This document shows positions 46,779 through 60,010 of a DNA stretch of 64,000 bases, piece after piece. Where the stretch lies: the NCBI GenBank assembly GCA_021234155.1, contig JAJEKV010000058.1, positions 1 to 64,000 on the forward strand. The letters run 5' to 3'. The stretch is from Isoetes taiwanensis (taxonomy: Eukaryota > Streptophyta > Lycopodiopsida > Isoetales > Isoetaceae). The position numbers and the translations under genes were made by a program. The stretch's first letter is position 1. Every line of letters starts with the position of its first letter. A model generated the notes under the pieces. The model saw only the letters and a list, made by a program, of their open reading frames with translations, was not told where the DNA came from and searched no databases.

Positions 46779-48299
46779 TCTTCTTTTTTTATTTTGTGAT
46801 GGTGTTGGGGTGCGTGCCATGGAACGCCGCATGTAACGCCGCATGCGGCATTCCCTTCTGCCCTTGTGGGATGCGAAAGGCCAATTTTAAATCTCGCCGC
46901 CCCACATCTTTAAATGCTCTTCATTCGTGTGTGAAGAAATTTGTATCCTAATTTCTGTCGTAGCAACTGATTTTTTTTTTTGATGAATTTGAATTAGGAA
47001 CTCCCGAGATTGTTATCTTCGGAGTCGGCCTGTTTCCCATCGCAAATGCTTGAGGAGCTGCCCATTGAATCCCCTGCACAATCCCATAATCTACAATATG
47101 AGCCCTCTGCACTAATTACATGCTGATTACATGCCGCTTCCAAAATCAGAAGCTCAAAGGTTTTACTAGCTTTGGTGCTTCATGATTTTGGCTTCTAGAA
47201 TTGCTCCCCCGATTGTGCCACAAGTTCTTGGATGGGTTCTTTGATCGGATTCTCGCATTTCAGATCTTGCATTTCATTTAAGGTGAGCCATTTCTTCTTT
47301 TATTTCTCTTTGTTTGCGGATATGACCCTAAACTTTGCAAGACCCATTCATGTAACGGTTTGGGGGCGTTGATCTTCTACCGCAAACAAGAGCACATCAT
47401 AGTTGTAAGTTTTTCTTGCCATTTGTATTAAAAATGCATCAAAATTCTAAGTGTTTTCGTAGTCATGGAATCTTTGGCTTGCCATTCTTTTTAGTTGGCA
47501 TTCTTTTGCAAACAAGAGCAAATTGACTTCTTATGAAAAGCTTGGCCTTAGGGTTTTCATTTGTGCCGATGGAAAAAACTTGATTCAATGTCACTTCTTG
47601 CTACAATTTTCTCTTTCGACCGCAAGTCTATTTTTGCTCTCTCATCTTGGCCTCTCTTTGGGTTGAATGTTATATGGTGAGTAAAGTACTCTATCGACAT
47701 TAAGTTTTCTCTTATGGCATTCAATCTGCAAGAAACACTGTGGATTTTTCATTATGGCATTTCACCTGCAAGCAAAAGTGGCATTTCATCTGCAAGCAAC
47801 ATGTCGATTTTCTTATTTGTCTAAGGGATGGATTTTACAGAAACAGAAGCCGGTATTGGCCAGGAAACAATCCTTTCACGTTTGCATTTGGAGCCGTTCT
47901 TAACTTGGGGTTTGGAAGAGAAGGCATTCTTGGAGCTCTTCTTAAGAGTTTCTGGAGCCGTTCTTACTGCTTTGGAAGAGAAGTAGTTCTTGAAGCCATC
48001 TTACAGGAGCCATTCTTAGCTTCAGGATTCCAGACAAAGAGCTTCAAACAGCTTCCATGCTCTTTAGCAGGTACATCCTTCTTTTCTAATTTCGTGCATG
48101 CATTTTTGTTTACTGCATTTTTGTTTAGCGATGATGCTTTGATCAAGGAACACGTGCCTGGCTTTTCATGATCTTTATTTTCTTTCTCTGGAATTCTTTA
48201 ACAGTTTGACAGTACAGTTCTTATGATGTTTGTTTCTCTGTCTGGAGCCTTTCTTCCCGTTTCAATTTGTTATTGCTAAACTTTCTGATCACGGGAATG

Positions 48300-51200
48300 T
48301 GTGAGCAAAAACAATTGGCGTCTGCTCTGCTGTAAATCTTGGTTTGTGGCTATGGAAGTATACATTGCCTCCAATCCTTCTCCTTTTCATGTTCTATTCC
48401 AGCCAGCTTTTGCCAAATCTGTTGGTGGAGACAGCATTCGTCGATCCAAGGTAACCTCCAGGTCATTCTGCAAATTTCTTCTCTACAAACAGTTGCACAG
48501 GTGACAGTCGTTTGGGAATATGTTTACGGTGTTAACGCTTGCTATGGCATGTTAGGGCTTTGAGGAGATTTATTTCGTTTGGGTTTAGGGATTTCCCAAG
48601 AACAGCATTTACGGGCCCCTTAAAAGTTGAAGGTAAATGTTTATTTCTAGACCATCCCAGTATCAGGTCATGTCTAAGAGTCCATCTAATGCATTTGTAG
48701 GATATGCGATCATAATGATGCAAAGGGTTATTGAAGATCAAATGTGGCAATCTAAGTTTGTTACATTTAATTGCTCAGCACAAGATGCTTAATTTTAGTC
48801 ATTTAAAGTACATATTGTATATTATATATCTGTGCGGATGGATTGCAGGACTATTACTGAGTAACAGGTACTGTGCTACAACAAGCCCTCTTGAATGTGC
48901 GGTGCAAAGCTTACAATCCTTCAATGCAGTTATGTAACCCTTGCCCTGTAGTTGATATTGATTTTCTTGAAAATCTTGGGGGTTTTGCTTCTATGACTTT
49001 GTAATAGCATGTCCATATGGAATTAGAGCATACTAGCATTATTGATAATTAGTTTCATACTTGTGGCCACATTTTCCTTAAATGGTGTGACTGGCCATCT
49101 CCTAAGAACTTGATGCATTTCGATGTCTGCTACTTGATCTCATATTTGATTGCTTTTAAATGCCCATATCTCTTTTAACATCTTGCAGAGAAACCATTGC
49201 GGACAATGGAGATGCATGACGACAAGGAGAAGCGAGTAAGAATATAAAAGTCATTTATCATGGCAAAAATGTTATTATTTGTCAATATCATATTCATTTA
49301 GGCAGAGTCAAGAATTGGCCATCTCTTATCAGAGGAGTGCAACGAGCAGGTAAATCGTTTTGGTTTAAACTTTTTTAAAAGAATGCAATGTAATTTTTGA
49401 AAAATATAAGTAACATTTGTGAGGGAAGCTCCGTCTTAATTATTTTGTATCAGTCTGAGCCATTGTGCATGAATATAGTAAGCTAGAAGTTGTAGAGCTA
49501 GCCAGTTAATAGCCCATGATCTTCTGCTTTTCTCAATTATAGTAAGACATTTGCTTCATTTGAAAGTTTTGCTCAAATTTTGCTATGTTTTCTCATGTTG
49601 TGTCTGTGTCGTTCAAGAGAAAAGTAAAATGTATTCAGGACTTTCTAAACAGCTTGGTTTACCATGTCCATTATTGGGGGCAATGGCCATGGCAAAGTTT
49701 TCTTTTAGCAATGAGTCTGATATGTTACTTTCTGTGGATTTGTAAAGCTAGATGCTAGCAGCCAGTGTAAAGGATACATAAACACAGGTATAAGTCATAA
49801 CCTGCTACAGGCAGGAAGACTGCTTTTTGTTTGACAAATCTTTTGGTCAACACCAATGAGATTATTGTTTATGCTAGATTCCTCATCATTATCACTGTGG
49901 TGACCTGTCTGATGGTGACCTGTCTGATGTTGAAGTATAGAACAGAAAGGTAATGCTAAGCTGATGAATGCAACATGTTTCATTTTACTTTGGGTTATAT
50001 TGTATTTGGGGTTATGCATTACGACTTTCTTAGCTGCTGCTGCCACCACCACAAGAAGGATTTACCATTTGAAATCACATCTACTTATTTAAAATGTTTT
50101 TGGGTGGGTGTGTCCTCTTTTTTCCGGCGGTCGGTAACGCCGGTAACACTCCTTTTTCCGGCCAAAAGCGTGATTTTGGCACCGGAAGTTTTAGTTTTTG
50201 GCATGTTTTTTTTTCCACTGGGTTTCTTCTCGGGCTAGGGTTTTAGCCGTTTTTGGTGTTTTCGGGGCCAGGTTTATCCGTTTTTGAAGGGCGGTGCTGT
50301 AACGCTTATATAGCTGATTATCCACGCACATTTAAGAAATGCAGAGATGGTTGGGAAGCTGGGAAAGCTGGGAAAGCTGGAGAGCCGATTTTTCTTCTGG
50401 GCAAGCAAATCCAATTTCTTTGCTCAATGTTTTACCCCTTCGATTTCCTTCAGAGCTCGAAAATGGAGGAAGCAAATCAGAATCGGAGGCCTCTGGCAGC
50501 AATAGCAGATTAGATTAAATGGCAGCAAACGCATGCCTCCCCATACTGTTAGCATCCAGGTTTTTAACGCCAGATAGCTGGTTGGAGCTCCTTTAAGGTT
50601 GATTCTTTCAAGTTTTTTGCCTTTGCCTTCTCTTAACCGTGTATTTTTATAGGTATGAAACAGAGGGAACACTCTCAAAACTGCAGAGCGTTAAGGAGCA
50701 AGTAGCTAGGTCTGAGACAATGTAACCAGTTGGTTTTTCTTTTGAAATTTAGAAACGAATAAGCATAACAAGGATAGAGCAGAAACGTGGTAAGCAGGAG
50801 TAAGTATGCTATTTTCGGAGAAGAAGTGCATGTTTCTTTCCTCGGTCTTCCTATTGTTACACATTCTCTTAATGATATGATGAAAGAAGTGTGGTGGTGT
50901 TCAATGAGCTCAGGTATGGTTTCTTGAACTCTTAGTTTATTCTTTTCTTGCACCCATTTTTGCAACTTATTTTTTGCAGTAGCACTTGATTTTATTGCAG
51001 TAATCTCCAGCCAGAAAAAAAATTCGGTAGGAACATTGAAGCTTTGTGCATGGAATGGCAACCTGCTGATCTAGCATTTCCTACACTGCCATTTATTTTG
51101 CGGTTAGTAGAGAGTGCTCCTGTTTCTGATAGGTTAATTGCCATGGAAAGGTGATCTTTGAAGCAAATTTTGCCCTTATGTATGTCTTTGACCTTTTACT

Positions 51201-51826
51201 AATTTCTTATAGTTATCTTGGTTGCTTGATAATTGGTCATTTTCATCAAATGCATAATTCAGTTGTTGGTTTCCTTCCATGTTTTTTTCCATGATGTCTT
51301 TTCTGCTCGCATGCTGGACTGTAAATAAATTTGAAATGTTTTGTTTTGTTTTCCCAGTCATCAATGTATGAGATAACAAGTTTATTTATGTGACCAGATT
51401 GGGGACATGGTTATTATTTTAGCTCAGTCATATTTATCATGTTGCTAACCATCTTTTCCTTTGCTGCAAGTATAACAGATTTGCAAAAAATATGTTCACA
51501 TAAAACGTAGATGCATTCGCTTCCTTAGTTATGGAAATCCTCAAGTGGGACATTCGTTTCAGGGTTTTCGGAGTCAACAAGGACAACCAGGCCTTTGAGG
51601 AATAAGTCTGGCCTTTTGAAGCAGGTAAAAGAATAATATTTGAGAATAACATTTTCTATTTGTAAAATGTATGAGCTAGAATAATTTGTTATAAAATTTT
51701 ATCTATGAGTTCTCTGTCTAGGGCTTGGCTGGCTACAAGTTGAGTGCAGAAATGGAATGTTTTTTGCTTTTTGCAGGAAAGGCTTAAAGGAAAAGCTCTT
51801 CGGTTGTTGGGCTGGTTGTATCATAG
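48300..51826 (+). pseudogene. Captured multi-exon host gene fragment inside H2
   Basis: Exon-like pieces with good splice sites, all on the plus strand: up to 48,450 (VGGDSIRRSK|GTAACC); 49,189-49,235 (EKPLRTMEMHDDKEKR|GTAAGA); 49,302-49,349 (AESRIGHLLSEECNEQ|GTAAAT); 51,001-51,148 (NLQPEKKFGRNIEALCMEWQ ... RLVESAPVSDRLIAMER); 51,529-51,624 (WKSSSGTFVSGFSESTRTTR ... NKSGLLKQ); 51,777-51,826 (ERLKGKALRLLGWLYHR). Frames and phases join between neighbouring exons where I could test. I do not recognise the protein. It may be a nuclear, partly disordered protein. The retained introns show genomic capture. Confidence 0.5.
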
Positions 51827-52740
51827 GTAATTGCATTGTAAGCCTTATTTCTTGCTGTTCCAAATGCATCTAAATTTCATATTTCTTTTCCTTTAGTTAG
51901 TTATTTTATTCTAGCTTTAGGCTGACATTTCTGAACATCTCTCTTTGCTATATGGTATAATTGGAAGGTTAGTACACAGTTGATATTTTCTTTGAATTAT
52001 TTTGTTTGTCTCTCATATTCTCATTGTCATTCCCTACTGTTTGGTTGCCATTGTCACCACGACGCATGTAGTTGCTCATATTGAGAGTGCTCTATTCTAA
52101 GGTATATAAAGTTCATAGCATTTTAGACTATATGCTGAATCGTTTGAGAGAGAATTTTTTAATTTAGTTGCTGAATTGGCAAGCACACCTATGGCAAACA
52201 CACCTATGGCAAACAACCACAAACAATTTATTATGGTTTTAACATTTTATTACAATATTATATTACTTCAAAATATTATGAGTATGTCTAATAACATTGT
52301 GTTTAACATCATTTTTCTCCATAGCTGTATAGTGGACAATACACAATGATATGTAATCATTTGGAAAGTGAGCTTATTTCAAGCAATAATTTCAAACTAG
52401 AAAGCACAACAAATATTGGCATTTGTGACATGGTCAACAACTTTCCAAATTATACCATGTTGATTCAAGCTATCATATGTTGCAGAGGAGGGCAAGCCTA
52501 AATGGCAATTCGGTCCATGCATAAAGGAATGTGACCTACACATTCAAACTGAGTGGCATCCAAGCCACATACAAACTCATAGGTTATGCCTACAAATTTA
52601 GCTAGAGCAAATTCTCGAGAATTTCTGCAAACATCTGGGCAAAATATACTGCTCCCTTCAAAACGAATGCAACTTTAGCTCGAGCACGTAACATCGCACT
52701 CCCCTAAAACCTTCACAAATTTGTCCTAACCAACACCCCC

Positions 52741-52766
52741 GACTAATGCCCGACAACGCCCGACTA
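52741..52766 (+). mobile_element. Decayed Helitron 3' end
   Basis: GACTAATGCCCGACAACGCC followed by CGACTAG keeps the GACTAATGCCCG...CTAG layout of the H1 and H4 termini. The hairpin no longer pairs and the spacer is deleted. It is probably an older element inside or next to H2. Confidence 0.45.
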
Positions 52767-53240
52767 GATCCAACTCATGATTGTAGCACAGACAAGAATT
52801 AGTTTATGCTTCTCACATTCCTTATAAAGCATTGTTTTCTCTACTGAAACCCATCCCTTAAACACAAAGTTAATACATTGATGATACTGTTTGTAGACCA
52901 AATCAACAACAATAATAATTAGAAAAGCATCATGTCCACTTTTGCAAGCATTAACATGTGTTAAGTTGCACTCACGTGATGTCATTATTAGGGGGGCTCA
53001 TTGTTGTCTCGAGAGGAGTTTTTGCCAGGTTCCATGAGGAAATCGACCAAAATTGTGGATGCTCCCTTGAAGTACTCATACACATGGGATCATCTTGAGG
53101 AACATAAGCTCACCATAAAGATGCGTGTACTGAACAATAATTACTAAAGAAAACTGAAAGTTGCACATATGGACGTTAAAGGCTGATCAAAAACACATTC
53201 CAGAACATTAGCCCGGCAACGCCGGGCACCCGTTTACTAG

Positions 53241-53963
53241 TTCTCTATTATGTTGTAATTCTTTTGATGCAATAGCAAAGGACTATACTCTTCTCACCAA
53301 GTCCAAGATTGCACAAGAAGGATCCCATTGTCCTTATTGTTATTCTAATGTGCACAAGAAGCATCCCATTGTCCCCATTGTTATTCTAATGTGTTGAATA
53401 TATGATAAAAGACTGCAATGTACCTCTTAGTTACATGCCTTAAGTAATGTTGGAGCTATATACTTACATCTGGTAAAATTTTGACCTGCAGATCGTGAAA
53501 AACATTGTCTATATATGGCATTAAGTTCCATAATTGAAAGAGTATGGAATTGCCTAGATCCAATAGCAAGGTGCATGTTTAAATTGAGAAAGCATGAAGA
53601 GAGGCCAAGGTCAGCATATATGCTGAGCAAAGTAGATGAATTTCAGATCTAGGATCTTTTGGTTTACGTAACAATTGATTGTTTCGAAGTTCTCTAATTC
53701 CTTTCATGTTGAATGTCATACAAATAAATAAGAGTAATGTTGAATGTGAAACATCATTAGAAATGTGATGCTTCTTGGTTTGAACAAATAACATATATTC
53801 TTGAATATTAGAAATAACTTTAGAACAAGCGCACAATGTTTGTAAAGTCAATGCACAATGTTTGTAACGTAGTGATCCTACAATGTTCATAAAATTCACA
53901 TTAGGGAATTATTTTGGCATTACCTTTCCACATAGTGAACCTACAATGTTTATAAAATTCACA
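53241..53963. other. Host-like spacer between H2 and H3
   Basis: AT-rich. A 60-bp direct repeat (CACAAGAAG(G/C)ATCCCATTGTCC) occurs near 53,313 and 53,352, and a shorter one (TACAATGTT(C/T)ATAAAATTCACAT) near 53,879 and 53,941. No gene is seen. Confidence 0.45.
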
Positions 53964-55336
53964 TCTTCTTTTTTAAAAAGAGATGGTATTGGGTTGCGTG
54001 CAGGAACGCCGCATGTTGCGGCGTTCCCTTCCCGCTTGCGGCTTTCTTGCGGGATGCTGGTTGCCTACCTTCAATGCCGAAATTTGAATTCCTCTTTGGT
54101 CCTTCCTACGAATTTGTTACTCCCTGCGAGTCTTTTGCTCTCTTATCTGGTGCCTCATATCGATTTTTGCCTCTGATCTTGGCGTCATTTACGTTTGGAC
54201 ACTAAACAAGCATTTCCATTCTGGAGCGCAAAGATCCAATTCCAGGTCGCAATGGACTTATTTTACAGCATGCATGCATTCTTTTTGTATTTGGGTTGGT
54301 TTCATTTTTCAACTACGCTGGTTTTATGGAATGCTTACACATGAATGCAGGTTTTTAGTTTAAAAGGGAAGACAAACTTAGAGTTATATTTCAGCTCAAA
54401 TCATTGGCTGGTTCTATTCGTTAATCTATTCTATTTATTACTTTGGCTGGTTTTAATCTCAAATCCTAAACCCATCCTTTGTGGACAATCATCCGTATAT
54501 GGATTTTTATTATATTGAGGAAAACTATCTCCTTTAGGATCACATTAAATAATTATGCATATACATAGACATGTGAAAAGTCACACGTTAATGCATAGGG
54601 TTTACAGTTTTAGGGTCTAAAGTTTAGAATTGGTTCAAGGATTTATCACATTATTAATCTTGAAGAACTGAAAGGATGCAACATGAATGGAGCATGCAAT
54701 GCTATTGACCATATCATCATACAAATTTAGGTTAGGGTTTGGGATGTGTGTTTAGATAGCATAACGTCATCACTATGTATTCAGCATCTTATAGAGATGG
54801 AGACAATTTCAATGGTGGGTTTTATGGTAGGACCCTTACTCGAGGTAAGTAGTTGACGAGCCCCCTAGGAAGAACTTTCACATCCTGTATAAGAGTCTTC
54901 TGGGGGAACCTTCTCCCATGTAATGGTCGAGGGAAGGAAAATTGCAGTCGTGGTTGGTAGGAACCACATGGCGCAATCACAGGCATACAAATCAAACGTG
55001 TTGACATCTTTGGTCGTTTGGCGTACGTCGTAAGGTACTTTTTAATTTAAGCTAGGCTTGAATAGGTGAAATGTTCCTCCACCCTAATATTAAAAAACAA
55101 ATGAATAAATAGAATGCGAATGCTAATAGGATCTATCACACCTTATAAATGCAATTTTATTGACCAGGCATTAGACTTGCAATCTTCTACAAAACCCTAA
55201 AGCAAACCTTAACTGGATGGACTCCATTACATCTATGCATTCTATTTCACTCCATGTTGTCAATAGTTCGTACCTATCTCCAGCTAATGCCTGACACTTC
55301 ATTACATCTATAAACATGAATACATTTAGTGCTATT
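53964..55336 (+). mobile_element. Helitron H3, 3'-truncated
   Basis: Starts TCTTCTTTTTTAAAAAGAGA after A at 53,963. A perfect hairpin with 11-bp arms and a TGT loop (54,003-54,027, GGAACGCCGCA/TGCGGCGTTCC) lies close to the 5' end; a related sequence sits at the same place in H2. The region 54,541-55,336 aligns with the H1 3' subterminal part in inverted orientation. Homology stops at TTTAGTGCT, about 80 bp before the expected terminus, so the 3' hairpin and CTAG are missing. No coding capacity. Confidence 0.7.
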
Positions 55337-56939
55337 GTTGGTCAAGGATTAAAAGGTTGTGAGTTGTGGTGTAGCTGGTTATATTCTATAATCCTTTTAT
55401 TTTGCGTAGCTATCAAACCAAGTCCGGCAAAGCATAATTTGATCGTGAAGAAGCGTAGCAAATCTCACAATAGTAACATGCAACCTCTCGGCCTGTTGAC
55501 AGATACTTCTACACGTTTCCTTGTTGGGCACAACCTCTAGCTAATACAATTTCCCATTTGCTATTTTTTCTCCAAGCACGTCTTATTCCTTGAGAATACT
55601 TGTCCCATGTTTGCATGACAGACAAAGTGAAGTTCATGTTCCAATTCGTGACGCCTATGCATGTGCCCGTCCTACCAGCTTCTAGGCATGTCCATAATAC
55701 CTAGATGCATGCACAGTTTGTTAAAGAGATTCTAGCATTGCAAATACATCATGTGCTTATGTATATCGACTCTAACTTTCAAGCATCTCCTATGAATGCT
55801 AGAAGATTCGCCTCATGGATTATAGAATTTCTTGAGATTTTTTGGACTTTCGCCAAATTGGCTATTCTCATTTGACAAATATTCGCCAAAAAAAATTCAT
55901 ATCCTAAGGCTAGGAAAAAATTAGAGACAACACTACTTGGCCATTCCTTCCTGTTTTCTAGAAGCAGCTCCGCACACATTCATGAAGCGTGCAGATATAA
56001 AAGCCTAGAGCTCCTGCCTCAGATCGGGCTATTCTGAATATTAGTGTATGGCTGTACTTGATGTTCTGGCAATGATTTATCTGCTCGTCATGTTCCGGTA
56101 AGCGTTTTATCTTTGTTCTTCAATATTTGTAGTATGGGTGTTTGAGGCCTGCAAATGGGCGATGGGTCCTGATGTAAGCAAGTTCACAGTAATATTTGTT
56201 AGATCCATAGATGCTTCTAACCTTCCAACCAGTTGCCCCTTCACAGTATTAAACATTCACAGTATTCTGATTGCATCGCTCTACATTCATGCATCAGAAT
56301 AAATGCCTGACGTGAGTACTCTACATCCATAAATTTTACTCTTGAAGGACTTGATTTATAATGTTTGAATTGAATTTGGAGCTTCTCATCTAATTTCTGA
56401 AGAGAGCAGCTTTACTGTAGGTCTATCCCTTCATGCATGGACAGTCATCATTGCAGGTATATTTGTCCTGATCGCCCTCTTGTTTTCATTTCATCTGATG
56501 TTTGAACATCTCACCACGTATATGAATCCCGAGGTTAGACATTTGGCGTTTAAAGATTTGCTGTTGCTAAAGCAAATGAAGAGGTATATGAGATTTTCTG
56601 TATACAAAGACATCGGCAATGCCACAGATATGAAAATTAGTAGATGGTGAGGAATGTTTAAGACTGCATTTTGAATTCGTATCTTAACCAGAATATCTTT
56701 TACGCAAAACTTGGATGTTGTTGATCAAACTTGATCTAATCATGTGTATACAAGTAGAATTTCTAGGAGGCAACTGTTGTAATCACTGTGGACTCAAATC
56801 ACATTAGAAACTTCCTTTCTTTCCCAAGGTTGTTAAAAACTACAAATATTTCAAATGGAATGTTTTTTCACAATATATAGCTGCTGTAACCATTATCGCA
56901 TTTCCTGGTTTATAATGCTCTTATTGGACTTTTACCCTG
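55337..56939. other. Stretch without a firm gene
   Basis: A possible small exon (MAVLDVLAMIYLLVMFR, ending at GTAAGC near 56,100) is the only structured item. The rest is AT-rich with short frames. Confidence 0.35.
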
Positions 56940-57191
56940 GTGTGTAATGTTATTGAAGAGGAAGGCGAATGTTTTGAAGAAAAAACGAGCTTCCATTGCC
57001 CTGAATGCTGCCCAGTGCTGGCATATATTATTGATGTCATTAAAACTTTCACAGATGAAGAAGATAGAGGGAAAACATATGTTTTGTTACCTGGACGCCA
57101 TAGCCTTGAAGAGCAGGCCAAATTAGGCATCTCTGCCCCCACTATCGATCATGCTTTTCAAGAGTATTTTGCTGCACATGCTCAGTTATGA
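56940..57191 (+). CDS. Unrecognised 83-codon frame, probably a terminal exon
   Basis: An uninterrupted frame with amino-acid composition more like real protein than its surroundings: EEGECFEEKTSFHCPECCPV, LAYIIDVIKTFTDEEDRGKT, YVLLPGRHSLEEQAKLGISA, ending HAQL and a stop. It contains a CPECC cluster and a run of hydrophobic residues. An acceptor-like TTATTGAAG precedes EEGE. It could be the last exon of a host gene or a captured piece. I do not recognise the family. A 21-nt T-run follows about 30 bp downstream. Confidence 0.35.
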   Translation: MCNVIEEEGECFEEKTSFHCPECCPVLAYIIDVIKTFTDEEDRGKTYVLLPGRHSLEEQAKLGISAPTIDHAFQEYFAAHAQL

Positions 57192-58736
57192 TACTTGAAT
57201 CTTCTTTGCATTGCAATTTTTTTTTTTTTTTTTTTTGCTACGATGTATGTATGTATCCATTTAAAGGAATTTCTACTTCTACTTATATTTCTCGTTCGTC
57301 ATATCCAGGATGCTGGATCTCTTCAGTTGTGAACAATTATCCCAGTGACCTTTTCATCAGAACGCCTTATACTCAAGCCTCTACTACACATTGCCCCAGG
57401 TTTGGAGAGTACTTTCCTAAACTCTTTATCTTATCATGTATGGCTGGATAATTTTGTAGAAACATCCCACTGGAGCATATAAATTGGATTGCAAAAAAAT
57501 TCCACTGGTAGATTGATGGCCTGCGGAAATTATGCATTTCTCCTTTATCACTATGTAGCATTTTATTTAGTGGATTGTCTGCTATTCCTTTTCTCACTGA
57601 TCATACATACACTTTTCAATTAAAAAGACATGTTTTGTTATCTGGGCTGGATGTCAAACTACACATTTGTGCTTCCACAATAGATCATCCATTGCTGTAT
57701 AATAGATCATCCGTTGCTGTATTTATAGGCTTTGAAAAGCATTAGGAATGTTGTTTTGTATGCAGAACCCCATTACATCTTTTTTCAAACATCTAATTGT
57801 CATGGAAGGCAGATACTTGGTGATATGAATGACAAGTATTTATTAGGATGTGAATTTTGTTACCTTAGATGTGGAGTTCATTTAGTTAAGAGGTGCTTAT
57901 GGGATAAAGTGAGGCAATTTCGTTGTTTCCAATTTCTTCAATTTCCTTGCATTCTTATGGTTTTTATAATTATAATGCAACTCTTTGGTTTGGTCCTAGG
58001 GTACATTTCTTTTTAAATTGCTATTTCTCCTGCCCCATTCTCTTGTGCATTAGGGATGATGGTGCTCTTCTACAAATATGAAGATTTTGTTTGCTGCTCT
58101 TCTGGCCTGCTGCAAGCAACAATTGTCAAATTAGTTTCACCTTCTTGATCAATCTGAGCAGTCAAAGGTCTATATGTGAACAAAGTGTGTTTCTTAAGTG
58201 CTATATATTTCGTAAGTCCTAATACGTCAGCAGAACCCATAAAAAAGTGGTAGATGCACTCCTAATTTTCAAGCAGATACTTCTCCCGATAACAGAATTG
58301 ATGTTTGAGCATACTTTTGTCTCTATGAATGCGTTAAATTTGCATTTGCTCATTCTTTGTTATGCTTGCAACTTAACTATGCAAGCTGCAGCTGCATGTC
58401 CATGGAACCTTTATTTCCTTATGTTGTATTTGGTTCTCAGATCCATGTGCTAATATTCTTTGTTTTATAGGTGGCCGTTGATGCCGTTGACCACATGTTG
58501 ATTGTTAATTGTCAATTTGCTACATGTTGAGATTATAAGTTATCTATGTGAAGATAGGTAGGTTGAGCAAGCAGGAACATCAAAGTGATGTCAGAAATAA
58601 TTTGGAAGTTACGATGTGGTTGGAAAATAGATGCAGTCGCCAATCCGTACCATAGAATAAATGCCCAATATAAGAATCCAAGGACAAATGCCCAATATAA
58701 GAATCCAAGGCAAGAAGCTGGTTTTTGCCTTTGCAA
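57192..58736. other. Gene-free stretch with small repeats
   Basis: A long T-run is at 57,214-57,236. ATAGATCATCC(A/G)TTGCTGTAT occurs twice near 57,682-57,722. AAATGCCCAATATAAGAATC is directly repeated near 58,660 and 58,686, just before segment X. No gene recognised. Confidence 0.4.
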
Positions 58737-60010
58737 TGTAATGTTCTTTTATAATGCATACAATTTGCTTGCGCTTGTGTATTCATCATACCAAAGTGGC
58801 AGAATTTGCCAATTAGATCCTTTGTTCTTTGAAGATGAATTTTAATAAGATCTCTTTAATTGCTTCATTTCTAGTTTAATGTCAGGATAGTTTGTGTATT
58901 GCCAAATACACTATGGCTTTCATGGTGCCCAAGTGCATTGTATTTGGCTTTGAAATTGCAAACTTTCTTTCGTACATTTTTGCTAGCAGATTTGCATTCG
59001 AGTTATTAGGGATTTGTTTGGTTATACAAGGTACTTGGCCATTGTTATGGCCCCCTTATAAAAGTTTGTTAGAGATCTATTTTCTCCTTTTATCATAGAA
59101 ACGACATAAAACCTACTCATTATTTTGTATTGCCTTTCAAAGTGGACTCATGACACACATTTGGCCCATGCTCAAATTTTAGCATGCTTGAGCATCACAA
59201 AGCGCATTATCTACTTACTTAAAATGTTTTTGCCATCATGAGCTCGCTGGTGTCCGCATCACAAAGCGCATTATAAGACTGTTTAAAAAGGAAATTTGGC
59301 TTTCAACAAAGATGTTGCTTTATCATTTATGTTGGTAAAGTACGAAATAGAACGCAAATCTTTGTTCTTGCAGTTCTATAGGACCATGTTCTCCCTTATC
59401 GTTGTGGGATGAAATTTTCCTTTGCGTTAGTCACTTTAATGCTCTTCATGAACTTGCCTGCCCGTATTCTTCTTCGGAGAGTAACTGTTTTCAATAATGC
59501 TTTTATTGATGGTAAAAAATTTGAGAATGGTTACAAAGTTATATATCAACAGAGGATCTGTGAAGCAAAATTCATTCCATTGCTTCTATCTTAAGTATGA
59601 TACAATACGTCAACAAAGTGCAGATGCATCGATGACTGGAGAGTCATGTTGACAAATTGTTACTATAATATGAAACGTCCTTAGATTATTTCTAGTGAAG
59701 AGAAATGTTCGCGGCGGCCTTGGCCGCCGCGATAAATTTCTTGTATATATACAATTATATAAGCTGGCCCCTTGTTTATAGACGCCGAAGTGTCGCCGTC
59801 TCGACCGTCCAGATTATGAGATCTACGGTCCAAGTTTAGCCACTTATTTTAATTGTATTTAATTCAATGTGATGAGGTGGCAATGAAAGCAATTAAGCAT
59901 CATTAATAATATGTTGTTAGGTGGCATAGTGATATTGCTTGCTTAAATAATAAAAAGATAAAATTTAATGCCAAATAAATAAATGTGGTATATATACAAT
60001 TATATAAGTT
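58737..60010 (+). repeat. Segment X, copy C
   Basis: The counterpart of 16,166-17,440, including the identical 68-codon frame (58,892-59,098). TATATATACAATTATATAAG flanks a 244-bp part (59,746 and 59,990), each time followed by a similar CTGGCCCC/TTGCCCCC word, so this end contains its own tandem duplication. Confidence 0.9.
59710..59743 (+). other. Helitron-like 3' hairpin in segment X (copy C)
   Basis: A perfect 10-bp stem CGCGGCGGCC-TT-GGCCGCCGCG is followed by ATAAATTTCTTG|TATA. The downstream words match those after the different hairpin in segment R (TAAATTCTTGTATA). In copy B the stem is degraded. Some of the difference could stem from CWG-type miscalls. Confidence 0.55.

Larger units (their letters stand above)
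46779..53240 (+). mobile_element. Helitron H2 (possibly composite), 6.5 kb
   Basis: The 5' end TCTTCTTTTTTTATTTT follows A at 46,778 and closely resembles the H1 and H3 5' ends. The next 60 bp share GGTGCGTGCC and GGAACGCCGCATG with H3. The 3' end is the hairpin GCCCGGC-AAC-GCCGGGC (53,211-53,227), then ACCCGTTTA and CTAG (53,237-53,240), followed by T. It has no Rep/helicase. It carries a set of plus-strand exons of one host gene. A decayed similar 3' end at 52,741-52,766 suggests that a second Helitron is nested or adjacent, so pairing of these two particular ends is likely but not proved. Confidence 0.65.

Noticed and set aside
50096-50160. TCCTCTTTTTTCCGG...AACGCCGG as another Helitron 5' end
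   Set aside because: It is preceded by G instead of A and lacks the TCTTC start; similarity to the H1-H3 ends is only general.
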